From Arcuatula senhousia (Eukaryota > Mollusca > Bivalvia > Mytilida > Mytilidae): a stretch of 64,000 nt of DNA. The notes under the pieces were generated by a model, which did not search any database, was not told the DNA's origin, and worked only from the letters and a program-made list of their open reading frames with translations. Made by a program: the position numbers and the translations under genes. Positions 11,798 through 23,963 of this stretch are shown piece after piece; within the stretch, counting starts at the first letter, position 1; each line of letters opens with the position of its first letter. The DNA is taken from assembly GCA_963971305.1 (NCBI GenBank), contig OZ020306.1:41871512-41935511 (forward strand), read 5' to 3'.

Positions 11798-11978
11798 CAT
11801 ACCCGTAGCCAGAATTTTTGTAGGGGGGGGGGGTTCGATTTAAGGTTCGATTTTCAAAATATTCCTTTTTTTAATAGTGCTGAATCAAATTTCAGCTTGT
11901 TTTTACCTATATTTTAAAAAAAAAATCGTCCAGGGGGGGTTCGTCCGAACCCCTCGAATCCCCCTGGCTACGGGTATG
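11798..11978. mobile_element. Short inverted-end element (181 bp)
   Basis: The perfect 15-bp inverted ends are CATACCCGTAGCCAG (11798-11812) and CTGGCTACGGGTATG (11964-11978). GTGTG flanks both sides (11793-11797, 11979-11983). G-rich and C-rich tracts with TTCGA lie inside both ends. The superfamily is not determined. Confidence 0.6.
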
Positions 11979-11983
11979 GTGTG

Positions 11984-12289
11984 GCTATACTTTATTATTA
12001 GACGACAGTGTTGGTCAACTACGAGACCGATGAATTTGTATTGCTTTTGTGCTAGTTATAATAAGATTAAATAAGATTATGGGGTCAGTGGGTCTTTGAC
12101 TTGCTAAGGGGCATTGATAGGTTAATTTTCTTAAAAATTAAAGATCCTAATTAAATACGCAGTGCCCATATACCATGCTATACTATTTATCTTCTTTTAG
12201 CTAAATTTAGGTTTGGATTTTTTTATTCAATGCTTATGGCGTGATTTTGTGTGACAGTGTCATGCTCATTTTCTTCATATCACTATTTT
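11984..12289. other. Intergenic stretch, nothing recognised
   Basis: AT-rich, without repeats or coding sequence that can be named. Confidence 0.4.
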
Positions 12290-13257
12290 GATGCCCCATT
12301 TACGAAAGTAGGGGCATATAGTGTTGGGTCTGTTCGTCCATCTGTCTGCCCGTCCCAAATGCTGTGAGATGGGACATTATGTCTTTCGGACATATTCTTG
12401 TTTTTTTTTTGGTTTTTTTTGCAGAGTTTGTCTCTCGTGTCACATGGAGACGATGCTTTTTCATTGTGTATTTATTTGTGAGATATTTCTATTATAAAAA
12501 CACATTCATTTTCCATTTGCGACAAGTGTCACATCAAAAAGGAAACATTTTCAGCCCATCCCATTGGGTCGATGTCAGATTATCCCTTATAGGGGTTATG
12601 GTAAACAATAGCGTTTTTTTTTCATGATTTTGATCTATAGAATGAAAACTATTGCAGATAGAGAAAAGCTGTTGCTTGCCAAAACCTTATGCTCTTTGAG
12701 CTTTACAAAAGTCTTCATTGAGTCGAGGATGTCAGATTATCGCTTATAGGGGTTATGGCCCTTTGAAGATCAAAGTAGCATTTTTTCGTGATTTCGCTCT
12801 TTTGAATGAAAAATATTGCAGATGAAGAAAAGCTGTTGCTTGGTTAAGCCTATAGATCACTGAGCTCTATACAAATGTCTTCATTAGGTCGAAGATGTCA
12901 GATGATCCGTCATAGGAGTTATGGCCCTTTTAAGGACAGAAATAACATTTTATCCCAAACTTTGCTCTTTAGAGTGAAAATCTTTAGCTCATTGAGCTCT
13001 ACAAAAGTCTCCATTGGGTCGAAGATGTCACATAATCTCTTATAGGGGTTTGGACCTTTGAAGGATTTTGCTTTATAGAATGAAAACTATTACAGATAGA
13101 GAAAAGCTGCTGCTTGCTTAAACCTAAAGCTCATAAAGCTTTACAAAAGTCTCCATCAAATCAATGGTGTCAGATGACCACTTAAAGGGCTTACATTGCT
13201 GTTCATTTAGAAGGCTTTATGACCAGGTGAGCGATTCAGGCTCCAGGTACTCTTGTT
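12290..13257 (+). repeat. Chimeric repeat: family F 5' end joined to family A body and 3' end
   Basis: It begins GATGCCCCATTTACGAAAG...TAGGGGCATATAG, a hairpin not used by other family A copies, followed by GTCCATCTGTCTGCCCGTCC. From about 12550 it becomes family A units (GAAAACTATTGCAGATAGAG) with about 160-bp spacing. It ends CAGGTGAGCGATTCAGGCTC then CTCTTGTT. Confidence 0.75.
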
Positions 13258-14744
13258 TACATGTGCATTGCCCTAATATAACATGCATGTAAGTTCAGTG
13301 TTGCTCCATGTTGAAGGCCTTCCTTTAATCAAAGGGTTATACATCTCTGCTGTAATACAGCAATAAAAGCGCTAAAATGTTAATTTGTGTCGTGTGCATG
13401 TAATTGACTTCATGATCCATATCCCTTTTTTCATTCGAACATTTATGTGGATCGTGTCTTTCTGGCACATATTCCATATCCTTTCGTTTTTAATATTGAA
13501 CTAAAAAAATTGAGTGGAACCTTTGATTTGGTATTAATTTGTACAGCAAGATACAAACAGAACTTGTTTCCAGTTCTAGATCTGATGTGTCTTTTTAACA
13601 CGTTGCAATTGGTTGGTATATGCGTCTACATGGGTCTGTTTTTTAACTTTAAATCCACTGCTCATGACTGTCTCTCTGTCTTCCGCCTCGGTAAATATCA
13701 TAACAGGAAGACTCTTATTTAGACCATGGGCCAATTGCAGAACCGCGAGCAGTGCCAAATGGCCTCGTTGAAGGCTGCTGGCGGTTGTCCATTGTGGTTT
13801 TTCTAAATTGCCGTTTAATTGTGGTCTGTGTCGCGTACACTTATTCCACATCTCTTTATTTTCTATCTTACTACATATATCAAGTATTTTCGCTCTGTCC
13901 GTCACTTCTCTTCTCATATACATAAAATATATAATTATTGACAAAAATGTGTGGTTTAGTGGTTGCTTCCATGACTTCGAAGCTGAACATTTGATTTTCC
14001 AAACTCGTGCCAGACCTAATTCATTATAAAGGGAGAAAAGGATACTTTTTTCACACCGAGCATTGGAATTTTCTCATTTAAACTTATCCAACCATCGATT
14101 TTGGGTTACGCAGCACATAGATTTTTTATACATATATATAATTACGAAATGTGGTTTTCTCAAGCTAGCAGCATTGGATTATTTTAGACTGGAAAGCTTG
14201 AGGCGGCTTTATTCCATAGGTTAATGAATTACATGAACGTACATGTATAAAAAATCAATATGGTTTTCTGCGACATCATTGTGACTAACATTCATCATTG
14301 CGTCACATACCTTTACTGCCTAAGAAATCAGCTGATCATGAGGGCTGCTGGTCGTTGCGACGGCCGGTGCGGGTAAAACTTCATTACCGGGATATCTAGG
14401 GATCGTAGGCTAGCGATGATATCCGCCAAGGTAAGGTGATGGGGGTTTTGAGTTTGTATTGGCGGTGACTGTGGGGGTAGACAGACAGACGGAATTATAT
14501 TAATTTTAAAGATGCGAAGAAAAATGTCAGGTGCTAATTAACCTTCACGATATAGGGTGTTGTTTCATTATATTTTGTAATCATTAGATCAAATATTGTG
14601 CATTTGCGTATTTTTAAGCATGTCGGAACTGTGTGCATTAAAGTTGTTGCTAAGATGCATGGTTACTTTGCTACAAAAAAACAACAACAATTTTTTTTAT
14701 AATTAGTTATTCACTCAAATATAGGTTATTGCATTTGCCATTTC
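13258..14744. other. Intergenic stretch with one family V copy
   Basis: A family V repeat sits at about 13735-13870 (GAAGGCTGCTGG, TACACTTATTCCACATC). A locally GC-richer patch at 14335-14440 ends GCCAAGGTAAGG, which could be a non-coding exon with a donor. Nothing else is recognised. Confidence 0.4.
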
Positions 14745-15390
14745 GTGAGTGTACGGTAACAATAAACAACCAAGCTTTTTAGAACAGGTCGAGGATGATG
14801 TGCACAATAAGAAGTAGGGCAAAGAAGACATATTGACATATTGTCAAAGGAACAATAAACACTTATGGTTCGAACTATCAAGGGCTCCAAAGGAGAGACC
14901 GATGGTGATGTGTACAATGTTGAATTTTGGTTTAGTAGGACAAATAAGATATAAATAGGGATATTGTCAAAGTAGCAATTAAAGGTTACAGTTCCAACAG
15001 TCGAGGGTTTCTTAGAAAAGGCTGAGGGTAATATGCATAATTTTGCTTATTAGAAGTAGCGTAAAGAAGATATAAGGTTATTGCCAGGGAACAATAAACA
15101 GTTACAGCTCAAATAATCGAGGGTTTCTTAGAATAGGCCGGGGTGATGCGCACAATTTTGCATTTTGTTTTAGAAATGGAGGAAGAAGATATTGGATTAT
15201 TGGTAAGAGAACAATATACAGTTATACACAACCGAGGTATTTTTAGAACAATCCGAGGGTGATATGCACAATCTTGCATTTGGTTTAAGAACTTATAGGG
15301 TTACAGCACAAACAATCGAGGGCTTTTTAGACGAGGGGCGAGTTCGATATGCAGATATTGTGCATTGTACATTGCAGAGTTTCATTTGGT
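14745..15390 (+). repeat. Diverged tandem repeat, about six units of 96-121 bp
   Basis: Recurring phrases are AACAATAAACA, TCGAGGGTTTCTTAGAA, GGGTGATATGCACAAT and AAAGAAGATATA. Anchors at about 14794, 14904, 15025, 15142, 15257 and 15353 give spacings of 96-121. A lone unit recurs at 17284-17345. The units are quite diverged, so the array is old. Confidence 0.7.
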
Positions 15391-16495
15391 ATTTTATGTA
15401 GGACAAAGAAGATATAAAAACGTGACAAAAGGGGTCAATACGATTGAGGGTTAGATGCCGCATACCCGTATCTACCTTAATGAAATTCGCACCTGGAGAT
15501 TAATTTTATCACAGATAACCGTTATGACCGTATTTACTATAACGCATTTGTAAATATTAACGGGTTGACAGTTCATGGACAGACAGCTTTTGGTACAAGC
15601 TGGAAAGAGTAATGACCGTTAATAATTTATCTTAGTGATAGTGGGTGCATCTTGATATAATGAGTAGGTATATTTAGTGAAGACTAGAAAAGTCACGTTG
15701 TCTAGTCATAAATATAGACCTCCTAGGAAAAATATTTCTAGCATTAGTACGAACATTTTAATCTGATTCGTTCCTTCATTTATTATTGATGACTGGGGTT
15801 CACCCAATAAGTCAGTACCATTGTGATTGCAATTTATGCATCCTCCTGTTGTTTGTCTGCATCATCAGCTTTTTTGTCGTCGTATTTTAAAGCCAACCTA
15901 GTTCGCCATTTTCAAATATAAAGATGCAAAAATGATACATGTCATATGAAATCTAAAACCTGGTTGTAATCTGAAATAGGGATAGTCATCCTTAATATCG
16001 GTCAATTTGTACTAATTATTATCTTCCTTTTTGAATATTAATGAAAAAAACCTGACACACACATAGAATAATAGTAACATAGACGGTAATAATAAGGCCA
16101 GCTGATTATGAATTAATATTTGATATACATGTACTTGGAAATAGCCTTGGCTGTAAAGGAGGCGTATCAACTTGTTTGATTTATTTATTACTAGAATAGA
16201 CCCGAATTAGATATGGACACAATGTGACATTAATATGCTTACTTTTAGATTAGGGCACGTATGTCAATCACTGTCAAATCTGTACACCTATGTCAAGACC
16301 GTGTCCTAGATATTGGACATATGAGCACATTACTTCAGAGTAAGGGAAGACTGGCCCCCGAAAACGTTTCATATTGCACATACGCCTGTCTTAAGATTTT
16401 AAACATTAATGGTCAAAAAGAATTGTTATCTGTCATTAGCAAACGCTTGTTGAGATACAAGCATGAACTTTTCTCAATTTTAGAATTTCATATAC
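15391..16495. other. Intergenic stretch, nothing recognised
   Basis: AT-rich sequence with no gene and no named repeat. Confidence 0.4.
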
Positions 16496-17035
16496 CCGTG
16501 CGCGTTCCGGGTGGCGAATAGGCCCGCAGCAGCTCTAAGCTTGTCGGTAAAAGTCAACTATTAAAAGAGCGCTCAGAAACCTGACAGCAGGTCAGGCCGC
16601 TTTGCCCACAAAACGACTTGGATGTGTGCCCAAGGTGGACAAACTCACCGTGGTTGAATGAGGCAGCCCTGTCATAATGAATGCTGGGGTCGTCACACTA
16701 TAATGCGGAAAAGTTGACCGCACAGCATAGTGGTGCACCGTCTTGAAAAAAATGTCACGTACCTCGCACGTTAATTAAAGAACCCTGCTGCAGGTATCGG
16801 TAAGGGATCTCCATGCAGGAGGCTAAATTGTCTGTCCCTACCCATTAATCCTTTTTTCAAAGTCGCATTCCAAACTGTCCTCCCCGATAGGCCTTGTGTC
16901 CATTTCTTCCTCTTTGACGGGCATCATTATTTCATGTTCATTGCAATACCTCCTCCATGTTCTTCTCCCGCGGATATAGCCAAAACAGTGCTGCTAGGGG
17001 TTAGAGCAACAGCTAACTCACTCAATAACTTAGAA
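16496..17035 (+). mobile_element. S repeat (SINE-like, about 0.5 kb), near full length
   Basis: The head GGGTGGCGAATAGGCCCGCA is followed by GTCGGTAAAAG, AGGCCGCTTTG, a mid-part ATGCAGGAGGCTAAATTG...CCCTACCCAT, then CATTATTTCATGTTCATTG. The tail contains CTAACTCACTCA. A box-A-like TGGCGAATAGG lies in the head, but no good box B was found, so the polymerase III origin is unproven. Confidence 0.65.
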
Positions 17036-17942
17036 TTTCATAAAATTTACCTGAACAAATCATATGAAGTAAGGAAGAAGTCTTGATTTGGAATTCAATG
17101 GGTCATTAGAAGGTCAAGGCCTGGAGGTTACCATTAAAGGGGGTTTCGTGTTTTAAAAAAGACTTTTGAATACTGTTCCATCTGCATTCAATTCACATAT
17201 AAGCAACTATTTGTCTTTTTATGACTTTTATTATACCTACCATAATATTTATTAAACTATTTGTGAGGGCATGGCAGAAAACGAACGGTCATACATGTAG
17301 CTCAAACAATCGAGGGCTGCTTAGAAAAGGTCTAGGGTGATATTGATAATTCGAAATTTAATATTGGGTCAATTAATATATATAATGACAGCTTACAAAG
17401 CTAACATTCTACATGGGGTCTGAAATGTGAAATATTCTGCTAAGGAGTGTTAAATTGTTTATCATTATCACTTTTTGTCTACCTTGGATATCTATTATAA
17501 ATAAACAATGTTATCAAAAACATCATTTCATATCTTATCGTTACTAATTATTGTCTCACACAGAATGCGTAGACTTGAAGTTGTTCTGCTCTCAAAGATA
17601 ATTTCCGAATGATAACTCTGAAACGACTCTTAAAAAGGAAGCAATTGACAATTGATTGATAAAGCATGTTTATTCTTAATAAAATGATAACATTGTACTA
17701 CTTTGATAAGCGGCTGCAAGAATCGGTTAATATAAAAAAATAGATCACATATTAAATTACATAACAGATATGCATAAGTGCATTTCCTTATGTATATTAT
17801 ATAGTAGTCACTTATGATTAATTTAAAAAATATATATTTTAATGGATTTTATCATGAAAAATAACGCAAAAAATAAATGTTTTAACGTGTGAAAGTAAAA
17901 GAAAATATGCTTGAAAACTGGAATGGAACATAAAACCAATTT
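17036..17942. other. Intergenic stretch with one stray tandem unit
   Basis: It is AT-rich. One unit of the array at 14745-15390 recurs at 17284-17345 (CTCAAACAATCGAGGGCTG). Nothing else is recognised. Confidence 0.4.
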
Positions 17943-18245
17943 GATTGAAACAAGTGCATAGTGTTGGGGGAAAATGTCACGTTCCTCACACGTTAAAAAC
18001 CCCGCTGCAGTTCTCTCTGACAGTAGGACCCATAGGATCCCCATGCTGGAGGCTGAATTTTCCTATCCTTGTCCATCCCTCCATTTACCAGAAGCAGTCA
18101 AAATTTCTTCTGCTTCATAATTTCATCTTCATTTTATCACCCCTTTCATGTTTATGCCTCTGATATAGCTGAATTCGTGTCACTCGGGAGTAAAACGATA
18201 AGTAAACTTAATCTCAACTAACTAACGAACTTAACCAACTACATG
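17943..18245 (+). mobile_element. S repeat, 5'-truncated
   Basis: It contains AAAATGTCACGTTCCTC, GGATCCCCATGCTGGAGGCT, a CATCTTCATTTTATCACCCC stretch and the tail AACTAACTAACGAAC. This is the subfamily with an (AACT)n tail. Confidence 0.65.
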
Positions 18246-18259
18246 TACTATCTAACTAA

Positions 18260-18681
18260 GGGACCGTTCAATATTTATCAAAGTGCTGGGCCGGTGCAGT
18301 TGTATACTGGGCAAAGATTTGTTTTGCACATTCTTTCAGTTGGGCATAGAGATTTTTTTAGAATTGAACATGTGCTGGACAGTCACTTTTTTATCATTAA
18401 TTTGTTAAAAAAAAACAATTAAATTCATTTCAAGACCTTGTTTAGACTTTGATTAATTGAAGATATGAATATGAATAATATGGTCTTAGTACTTCTCGAC
18501 ATCTAACTGAAGGGTCTTGATTAAAAAGGAAGATCGTTTGCTTGGCAACAATCATTTTCTGCTTTGACAATAAACTGGGACTTAAGTTTTTTTACTGATG
18601 TGACTGCTGGGTACATTGATATTTGGACGAGGGAAAACAAATTGCACCGGCCAAGTACTTTGATAAATATTGAACGGTGCC
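18260..18681. mobile_element. PIF/Harbinger-like MITE (422 bp) with TAA duplication
   Basis: The ends are GGGACCGTTCAATATTTATC and its near-perfect complement ending GAACGGTGCC. The inverted ends are about 42 bp with few mismatches (18260-18301, 18640-18681). TAA lies directly on both sides (18257-18259, 18682-18684). The three-base TWA duplication fits Harbinger. There is no transposase frame. Confidence 0.85.
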
Positions 18682-18684
18682 TAA

Positions 18685-19598
18685 ATGCATATTAATTTAC
18701 GAGTGGTCCTGGAGAATTGCTAGATATTTCGTTTCTTCTATCTATTACCATCTATAGTATGAGAGTTAAGTTTTCTTTTCATGGTAAACATGTATACCAA
18801 CACACTGGACCTTGACCATCACATTATATGCCAGTATACTTAGTATATATGTTTATAAATATCACACATCATAAACTTTGCTGTAAATGTGCCAAATAAA
18901 CGCCAAAACACTCACCGTCCATTGGCACTTGACCTATAGTGTGGTCATTTCATTGATAAACATATATAACAACAACAAACATTATTACTTATGTTTATTC
19001 ACAGGTTGGGAGAACATTGAAAATCTTTGCACTGGCCATTTAATACTTAGACAACGCTCAAAATGAAAGGAACTTGACGAGATCGTCTTTGCGTGGAAAG
19101 AACTATAATCGTAAGGTATGTCAAGCATGCTGCATGTAATTGCACAGAATGCACATTCTTTGGTAACTTGGTGTGACAAGTTGTAAACAAACAACAATAT
19201 CTTGACATCAAATATATTTACGACGAAAAAGAGTTTTCTCACACGATTTCACTAAGATGTACATGTACATGTATATATCATATCTGAAGAAATTTGAATG
19301 CATGTAGAAAAATTATTGTCTTTTTTTGTGCTTTAAAAATCAAAGGTGATAGTTTCATATGTTAAAGATGAAGTCATTTATCTGTATTTTTTCAAATGGT
19401 ATATAGTAGGATTTGTATTGATATTTTCTCTCTTGCTGTACGTAGAATCTACATTGAATGCGAATAATAATGCATATAACTTTTTGATATTTCGTGATTG
19501 TCGGTATATGCTTTGATATAAGAAAGACCGACGGAATAAAATGTTAAAAGTGTTATGATTTTTATTTCTATTTATCAATGCAATATGCTTCTTTAATC
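18685..19598. other. Intergenic stretch, nothing recognised
   Basis: AT-rich, with ACATGTACATGTA-type alternation near 19260. No gene is seen. Confidence 0.4.
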
Positions 19599-20474
19599 GG
19601 TCTCAATGTATGGAAGGTGCGCTGCGTAAAAACGATTGAGAAGTACACCCGCTAAAATTGATTAGTGCTTTTATGGTGGCTTGTGGGTAAATCAGACGAA
19701 AAAGACACCCGAAATTGGGAATTTACATCTAAAATGCCAGAAATATGCCTAATAGTAATGTTTTTTTAACTGGAAACTATTATTAAGGCATTTATGTTAC
19801 TAATGACTTAAAATTGACTTTAATTTAGTTCTTAAAAATACAAATTAAATACTTTTATACATAAATATTCCGAAAATCACTTATATAAAACATCATAAGT
19901 ATTTAAAACATTATTTTTTATCCTAAAGATAAGCTACCTAAATAACAATGTATTGAAGGGTGGAGAGTCGTTTTATTGTGCCCTTTAATGATAAAACACG
20001 ACATCGGTGCACAAGTTATGAAGTACATATGCGAAAGTTTTTTAGTACATCCGCACAAGTTGAATTGTACATCTTTTAACGATTGGCGAAAGTTGAGATG
20101 TGCAAATGCGACAGTTGAGATGTACAACTGCTTTAGTTTAGAAGTACAACGAAGAGTTGAAAGTACCAATAGGTAGATATTATTTTTTGCTTTACCTCGT
20201 TACGATTTAATTCACATTGGTGGATTTTCAATTTCTCACGGTTCAGTTTTGTAAGTGTGTTTTGTTTTCTGTTATCCGATAATGTATGCTAGATTCGCCA
20301 TTTATCTGTCTGAGTTACCCATTTTTACATCTGCAAATTCGACTTTTTGTTTTAATAATAATATTTCCAGACGAAATCGAAATGAAATAGTCAATTTTCA
20401 AAAAAAAAACTGTCATTAAATCATTAGCCTTTTTCGTGTTTGGACCACATGGTTTGATCATTGTTCAAATAAAA

Positions 20475-20550
20475 GGGAGTCGGCGGTAAAGTTGTTAACG
20501 TGTCGGGCTACTAACACTGAGTCTCGTGGTTCCATCCTCGTCTGAGGTGA
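20475..20550 (+). other. tRNA-like relic
   Basis: AGTCGGCGGTAAAGTTGTTA resembles a tRNA D-arm (box A) and CGTGGTTCCATCCTC resembles a T-arm (box B) at suitable spacing. The anticodon stem pairs poorly and no acceptor stem is evident. It is probably a decayed tRNA-derived SINE head and not a working tRNA. Confidence 0.3.
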
Positions 20551-20967
20551 AAATTTCATGAACCAATTTTCCGACTCTTCTCAACACCATTTGTGAGAGT
20601 GGTTTCGAGGAACGATGCCCAGTCCTTCGAAATGGGCAAAAAGATGTCCTTTTTTAATATGGTGAGAGGAATATCTTATGCTCGCTTTAAAAGTTCTTTA
20701 AAACTTTAAAGTCCTCTTTTGTTTGTTCCGTGCTTGTTTTGTTATGTAATGACCGATTTGCCTTCGCTCTTCTTGACTTTTGGCTTCGGACTGCCCGATT
20801 GGTGTCTCTTGTGTTCTTGTATAGTTCGATAAGAGGAGGCTCAATTGTGCCGCTACAACGTTAACTGCAAGACAAAATTTTGTAGCAATATATACGGTTT
20901 TCAAGTTACATGTATTTGTAAAATATAGTGATTTTTATGGTCCCAAAAATGCGAAAATTGTCATTTT

Positions 20968-21215
20968 ATGCCACCCGCGACGCCATGTCGGGGGCACTAG
21001 GTTTTACTTATGCTCGTACGTCCGTACATATATGTATAATTCCGCAAAGCGTCCCTAAGAAACCGTAAATGGAAATGAGTTGGTACTTGGTAGGAAGGTT
21101 CAGTATGACAAACAATGCATCCTAAGCCATAAGCGACTCTCAGATCTGTAGGACTTTCAACTTTTAATTTGGGGCCAACGGGGGCATCCGCGTCCCATGG
21201 ACACATTCTTTCTTT
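20968..21215 (+). repeat. Family B repeat, copy 2
   Basis: The hairpin ATGCCACCCGCGAC...GTCGGGGGCA is followed by TACGTCCGTAC, one unit with GAGTTGGTACTTGGTAGGAA and GGTTCAGTATGACAAAC, and the end CGGGGGCATCCGCGTCCCAT plus GGACACATTC. It is nested in the 4.3-kb element. Confidence 0.75.
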
Positions 21216-21583
21216 ATCTTTTTTTTAATCTAAAATCGTTGTCTTTTTCAACAAAATTTCGAATTCATATATTTTAAGATAGAGCGTGACACTGGTCATG
21301 TGACCGCGAAAAGCAAAAAGTGCAACAATATGTGCAAATGTCATTAAATATGAATAAAATTTAGGCTAAACAGTTTTTTTTATATTAAAAGTTTAGGATT
21401 ACTTTTGAATTATTGTCAAACTCCTCAATCAAACGTATATACATGTAAATACATTTTTTTTATTTTTCAAGGGAAATAATTCATACAAAACTGGCAAAAA
21501 TTTCAAAAGATTATAATGTTGGCAAAATTTTAAGCAAGTACGTGACCCACTTTTTATAGTTTTAATTCATAACATGTTGAAAC

Positions 21584-23047
21584 AAGAGGCTCCCAGGAGC
21601 CTGAATCGCTCACCTGGTCTTAATGTCATCCCTATGAAGAACTTTGTAAAGCTAAATAAGCTGAATATTTAAGCAAGCAACAGCTTTTTCTCTTTCAGCA
21701 ATAGTTTTCATTCTGTAGGCCAAAAACGTGAAACGTGTTATTTTAAGGGCTGTCTGACAACTTTGACTCTATAGAGACTTTTGTTGAGAGCTTAATGAAC
21801 CGAACATTAAAGCAACCAACCAATTTTCTTTTTCTGCTATAGTTTTTATTATATAAGCCAAAAACATGAAAACATGTTAATTTAGGGACTGTAACCCCTA
21901 AAAGGGATCATCTGACAACTTCAACCCTATGAAGACTTTACTAGGGCTAAATGAGCTGTACATTTAAGCAAACAACAGCTTTTCTCTATTTGCAATAGTT
22001 TTCATTCTACAGGTCAAAAACACTATTTTTCACCTTTAAGGGGCTGTAACCTCTATAAGGGGACATCTGACAACTTTGACCCTATGAAAACATCTAAATG
22101 AGCTGAACATTTAAGCAAGCAACAGCTTTTCTCTATCTGCAATAGTTTTCATTCTACAGGTCAAAAACACTATTTTTCACCTTTAAGGGGCTGTAACCCC
22201 TATAAGGGGACATCTGACAACTTTGACCCTATGGAGACTTTTGTAGAGCTTAATGAGCTGAGCATTTAAGCTAGCAACAGCTTTTCTCTATCTGCAATAG
22301 TTTTCATTCTATAGGCCAAAAACACTATTTTTCGCCTTTAAGGGGCTGTAACCCTTATAAGGGGTCATCTGACAACTTCGACCCTATGGAGACTTTTGTA
22401 GAGCTTAATGAGCTGAACATTTAAGCAAGCAACAGCTTTTCTCTATCTGCAATAGTTTTCATTCTATAGGCCAAAAACACTATTTTTCGCCTTTAAGGGG
22501 CTGTAACTCTTATAAGGGGTCATCTGACAACTTCGACCCTATGGAGACTTTTGTGGTGCTTAATGAGCTGAACATTTAAGCAAGCAACAGCTTTTCTCTA
22601 TCTGCAATAGTTTTCATACTATAGGGCAAAAACATGAAAAATTAATGCTATTTTTCACCTTTAAGGGGCCAAAACCCATATAAGGGGTCATCTGACAACT
22701 TTGACCAAATGAAGACTTTTGTAGAGTTTTCGATCCTGAAGCAGTAACGTGGCATCAAATTTCATCTATTTCGTATACTTTTTGAATTACAAGCCAAAAA
22801 CAGTAGTCTGACCCCCCTGTTCTATTTTTAGCAAGGGCGGCCATGTTTTTTAACGAATCAAAAATCGAAACACAACTTTTATGCAGGACACCCTAAGGAT
22901 CAATCATACCAAGTTTCATTAAATTCTGTTCCGTAGTTTCAGAGGAGAAGATTTTTGAAAAATTGTTTACAGACGACGACGACAGACGACGACGAAGGAC
23001 GCCAAGTGATGGCAATAGCTCACCTGGACCGAAGTCCAGGTGAGCTA
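21584..23047 (-). repeat. Family A repeat, copy 5, longest, inverted
   Basis: Read on the minus strand it starts with a perfect hairpin (23016-23047), then GTC/GTCGTC repeats, a GAAACTTGGTATGATTGATC core, and seven tandem units mostly 155 bp apart (anchors at 21671, 21810, 21966, 22113, 22268, 22423, 22578). It ends CAGGTGAGCGATTC, GGCTCCTGGGAGCC and CTCTTGTTT. It is nested in the 4.3-kb element. Confidence 0.88.
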
Positions 23048-23963
23048 AAAAGGTCATATTGATAGAATTTTTCTTGAGAACATATTTTATGTAAATATTT
23101 TGACCGCTCTTGTATAAATTATGCACACTTTGAAGGTAAACAAGGTAAGTGACATTGCTACGCCTGACACGTGTTTCCTTTATTCATAACTTCGCAAAAT
23201 ATCTGTTTTCAATCGCGTTGTATGCAAAGTTCTCGCAGCGCTCTGTGTTGTCGGATTGGGAAATATTGAGTATGGATATGACCCTTTTAAAGAATACATC
23301 CTTAAGTAAATTTCTTGTCTAAGGTGATTGCCGATTTTTATTTAAATTTAGTATTTTTCGTGTTCAAATGTGTATAAACAAAGTACACTGTTGCACTGAT
23401 AAACTTTAGCTTATGTACTATTCAACATGTGCTTGTGTACTATTCAACTAGTGCACTCTCAAAAAAGTTGTACTTCACAACTATAACATGAAATATTTTA
23501 CTTGCTTTGAAAGATAGATTTGTAGCATTACTTAATACCTTTATTTCATCTATTTTATTATATGTTTATTGAGGAAATTGATTAAAGTATACAATATATA
23601 CATGTTTTATTTTGTTTGTTAGCCCATTTTCATGCATCGGCTACTTTATTTCAAAAAATGAACAAAACGTTCGACTTTTTTATTCTTACTTGACGGCCAT
23701 TGATTTTAGTTAAAAACGAATGTCATTTCATAGGACAATGTAAAGTATAGTAGCAAAAGTGCCAATTAAATTCAAAGGAATGACTGCTTACAAGTCTTTT
23801 TTATGAAAAAAGCCAAAAAATGTGCAGACGGTTTTCTAGGTTGCACAAGTCAACTATGACGTATGTACTTCTCAATCGTTTTTACACAGCGCACCTTCCA
23901 TACATTGGGTCTATATATTTTTTTTTGGTTATAACGTCGTCCTTTTATTCAGATTGAATTTTT

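Larger units (their letters stand above)
19604..23907. mobile_element. 4.3-kb element with 44-bp inverted ends and nested insertions
   Basis: The ends at 19604-19647 and 23864-23907 are reverse complements with one mismatch, starting CAATGTATGGAAGGTGCGCT. GGTCT flanks both (19599-19603, 23908-23912). Near both ends are many short repeats of the type AGTTGAGATGTACAAC and GTTGTACTTCACAAC. No transposase is seen. Later insertions inside are a family B copy (20968-21215) and an inverted family A copy (21584-23047), which together account for about 1.7 kb. Confidence 0.8.

Noticed and set aside
21584..23047. CRISPR-like array (regular about 155-bp repeats)
   Set aside because: Units are contiguous repeats without unique spacers, in eukaryotic DNA. 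They belong to a dispersed family.
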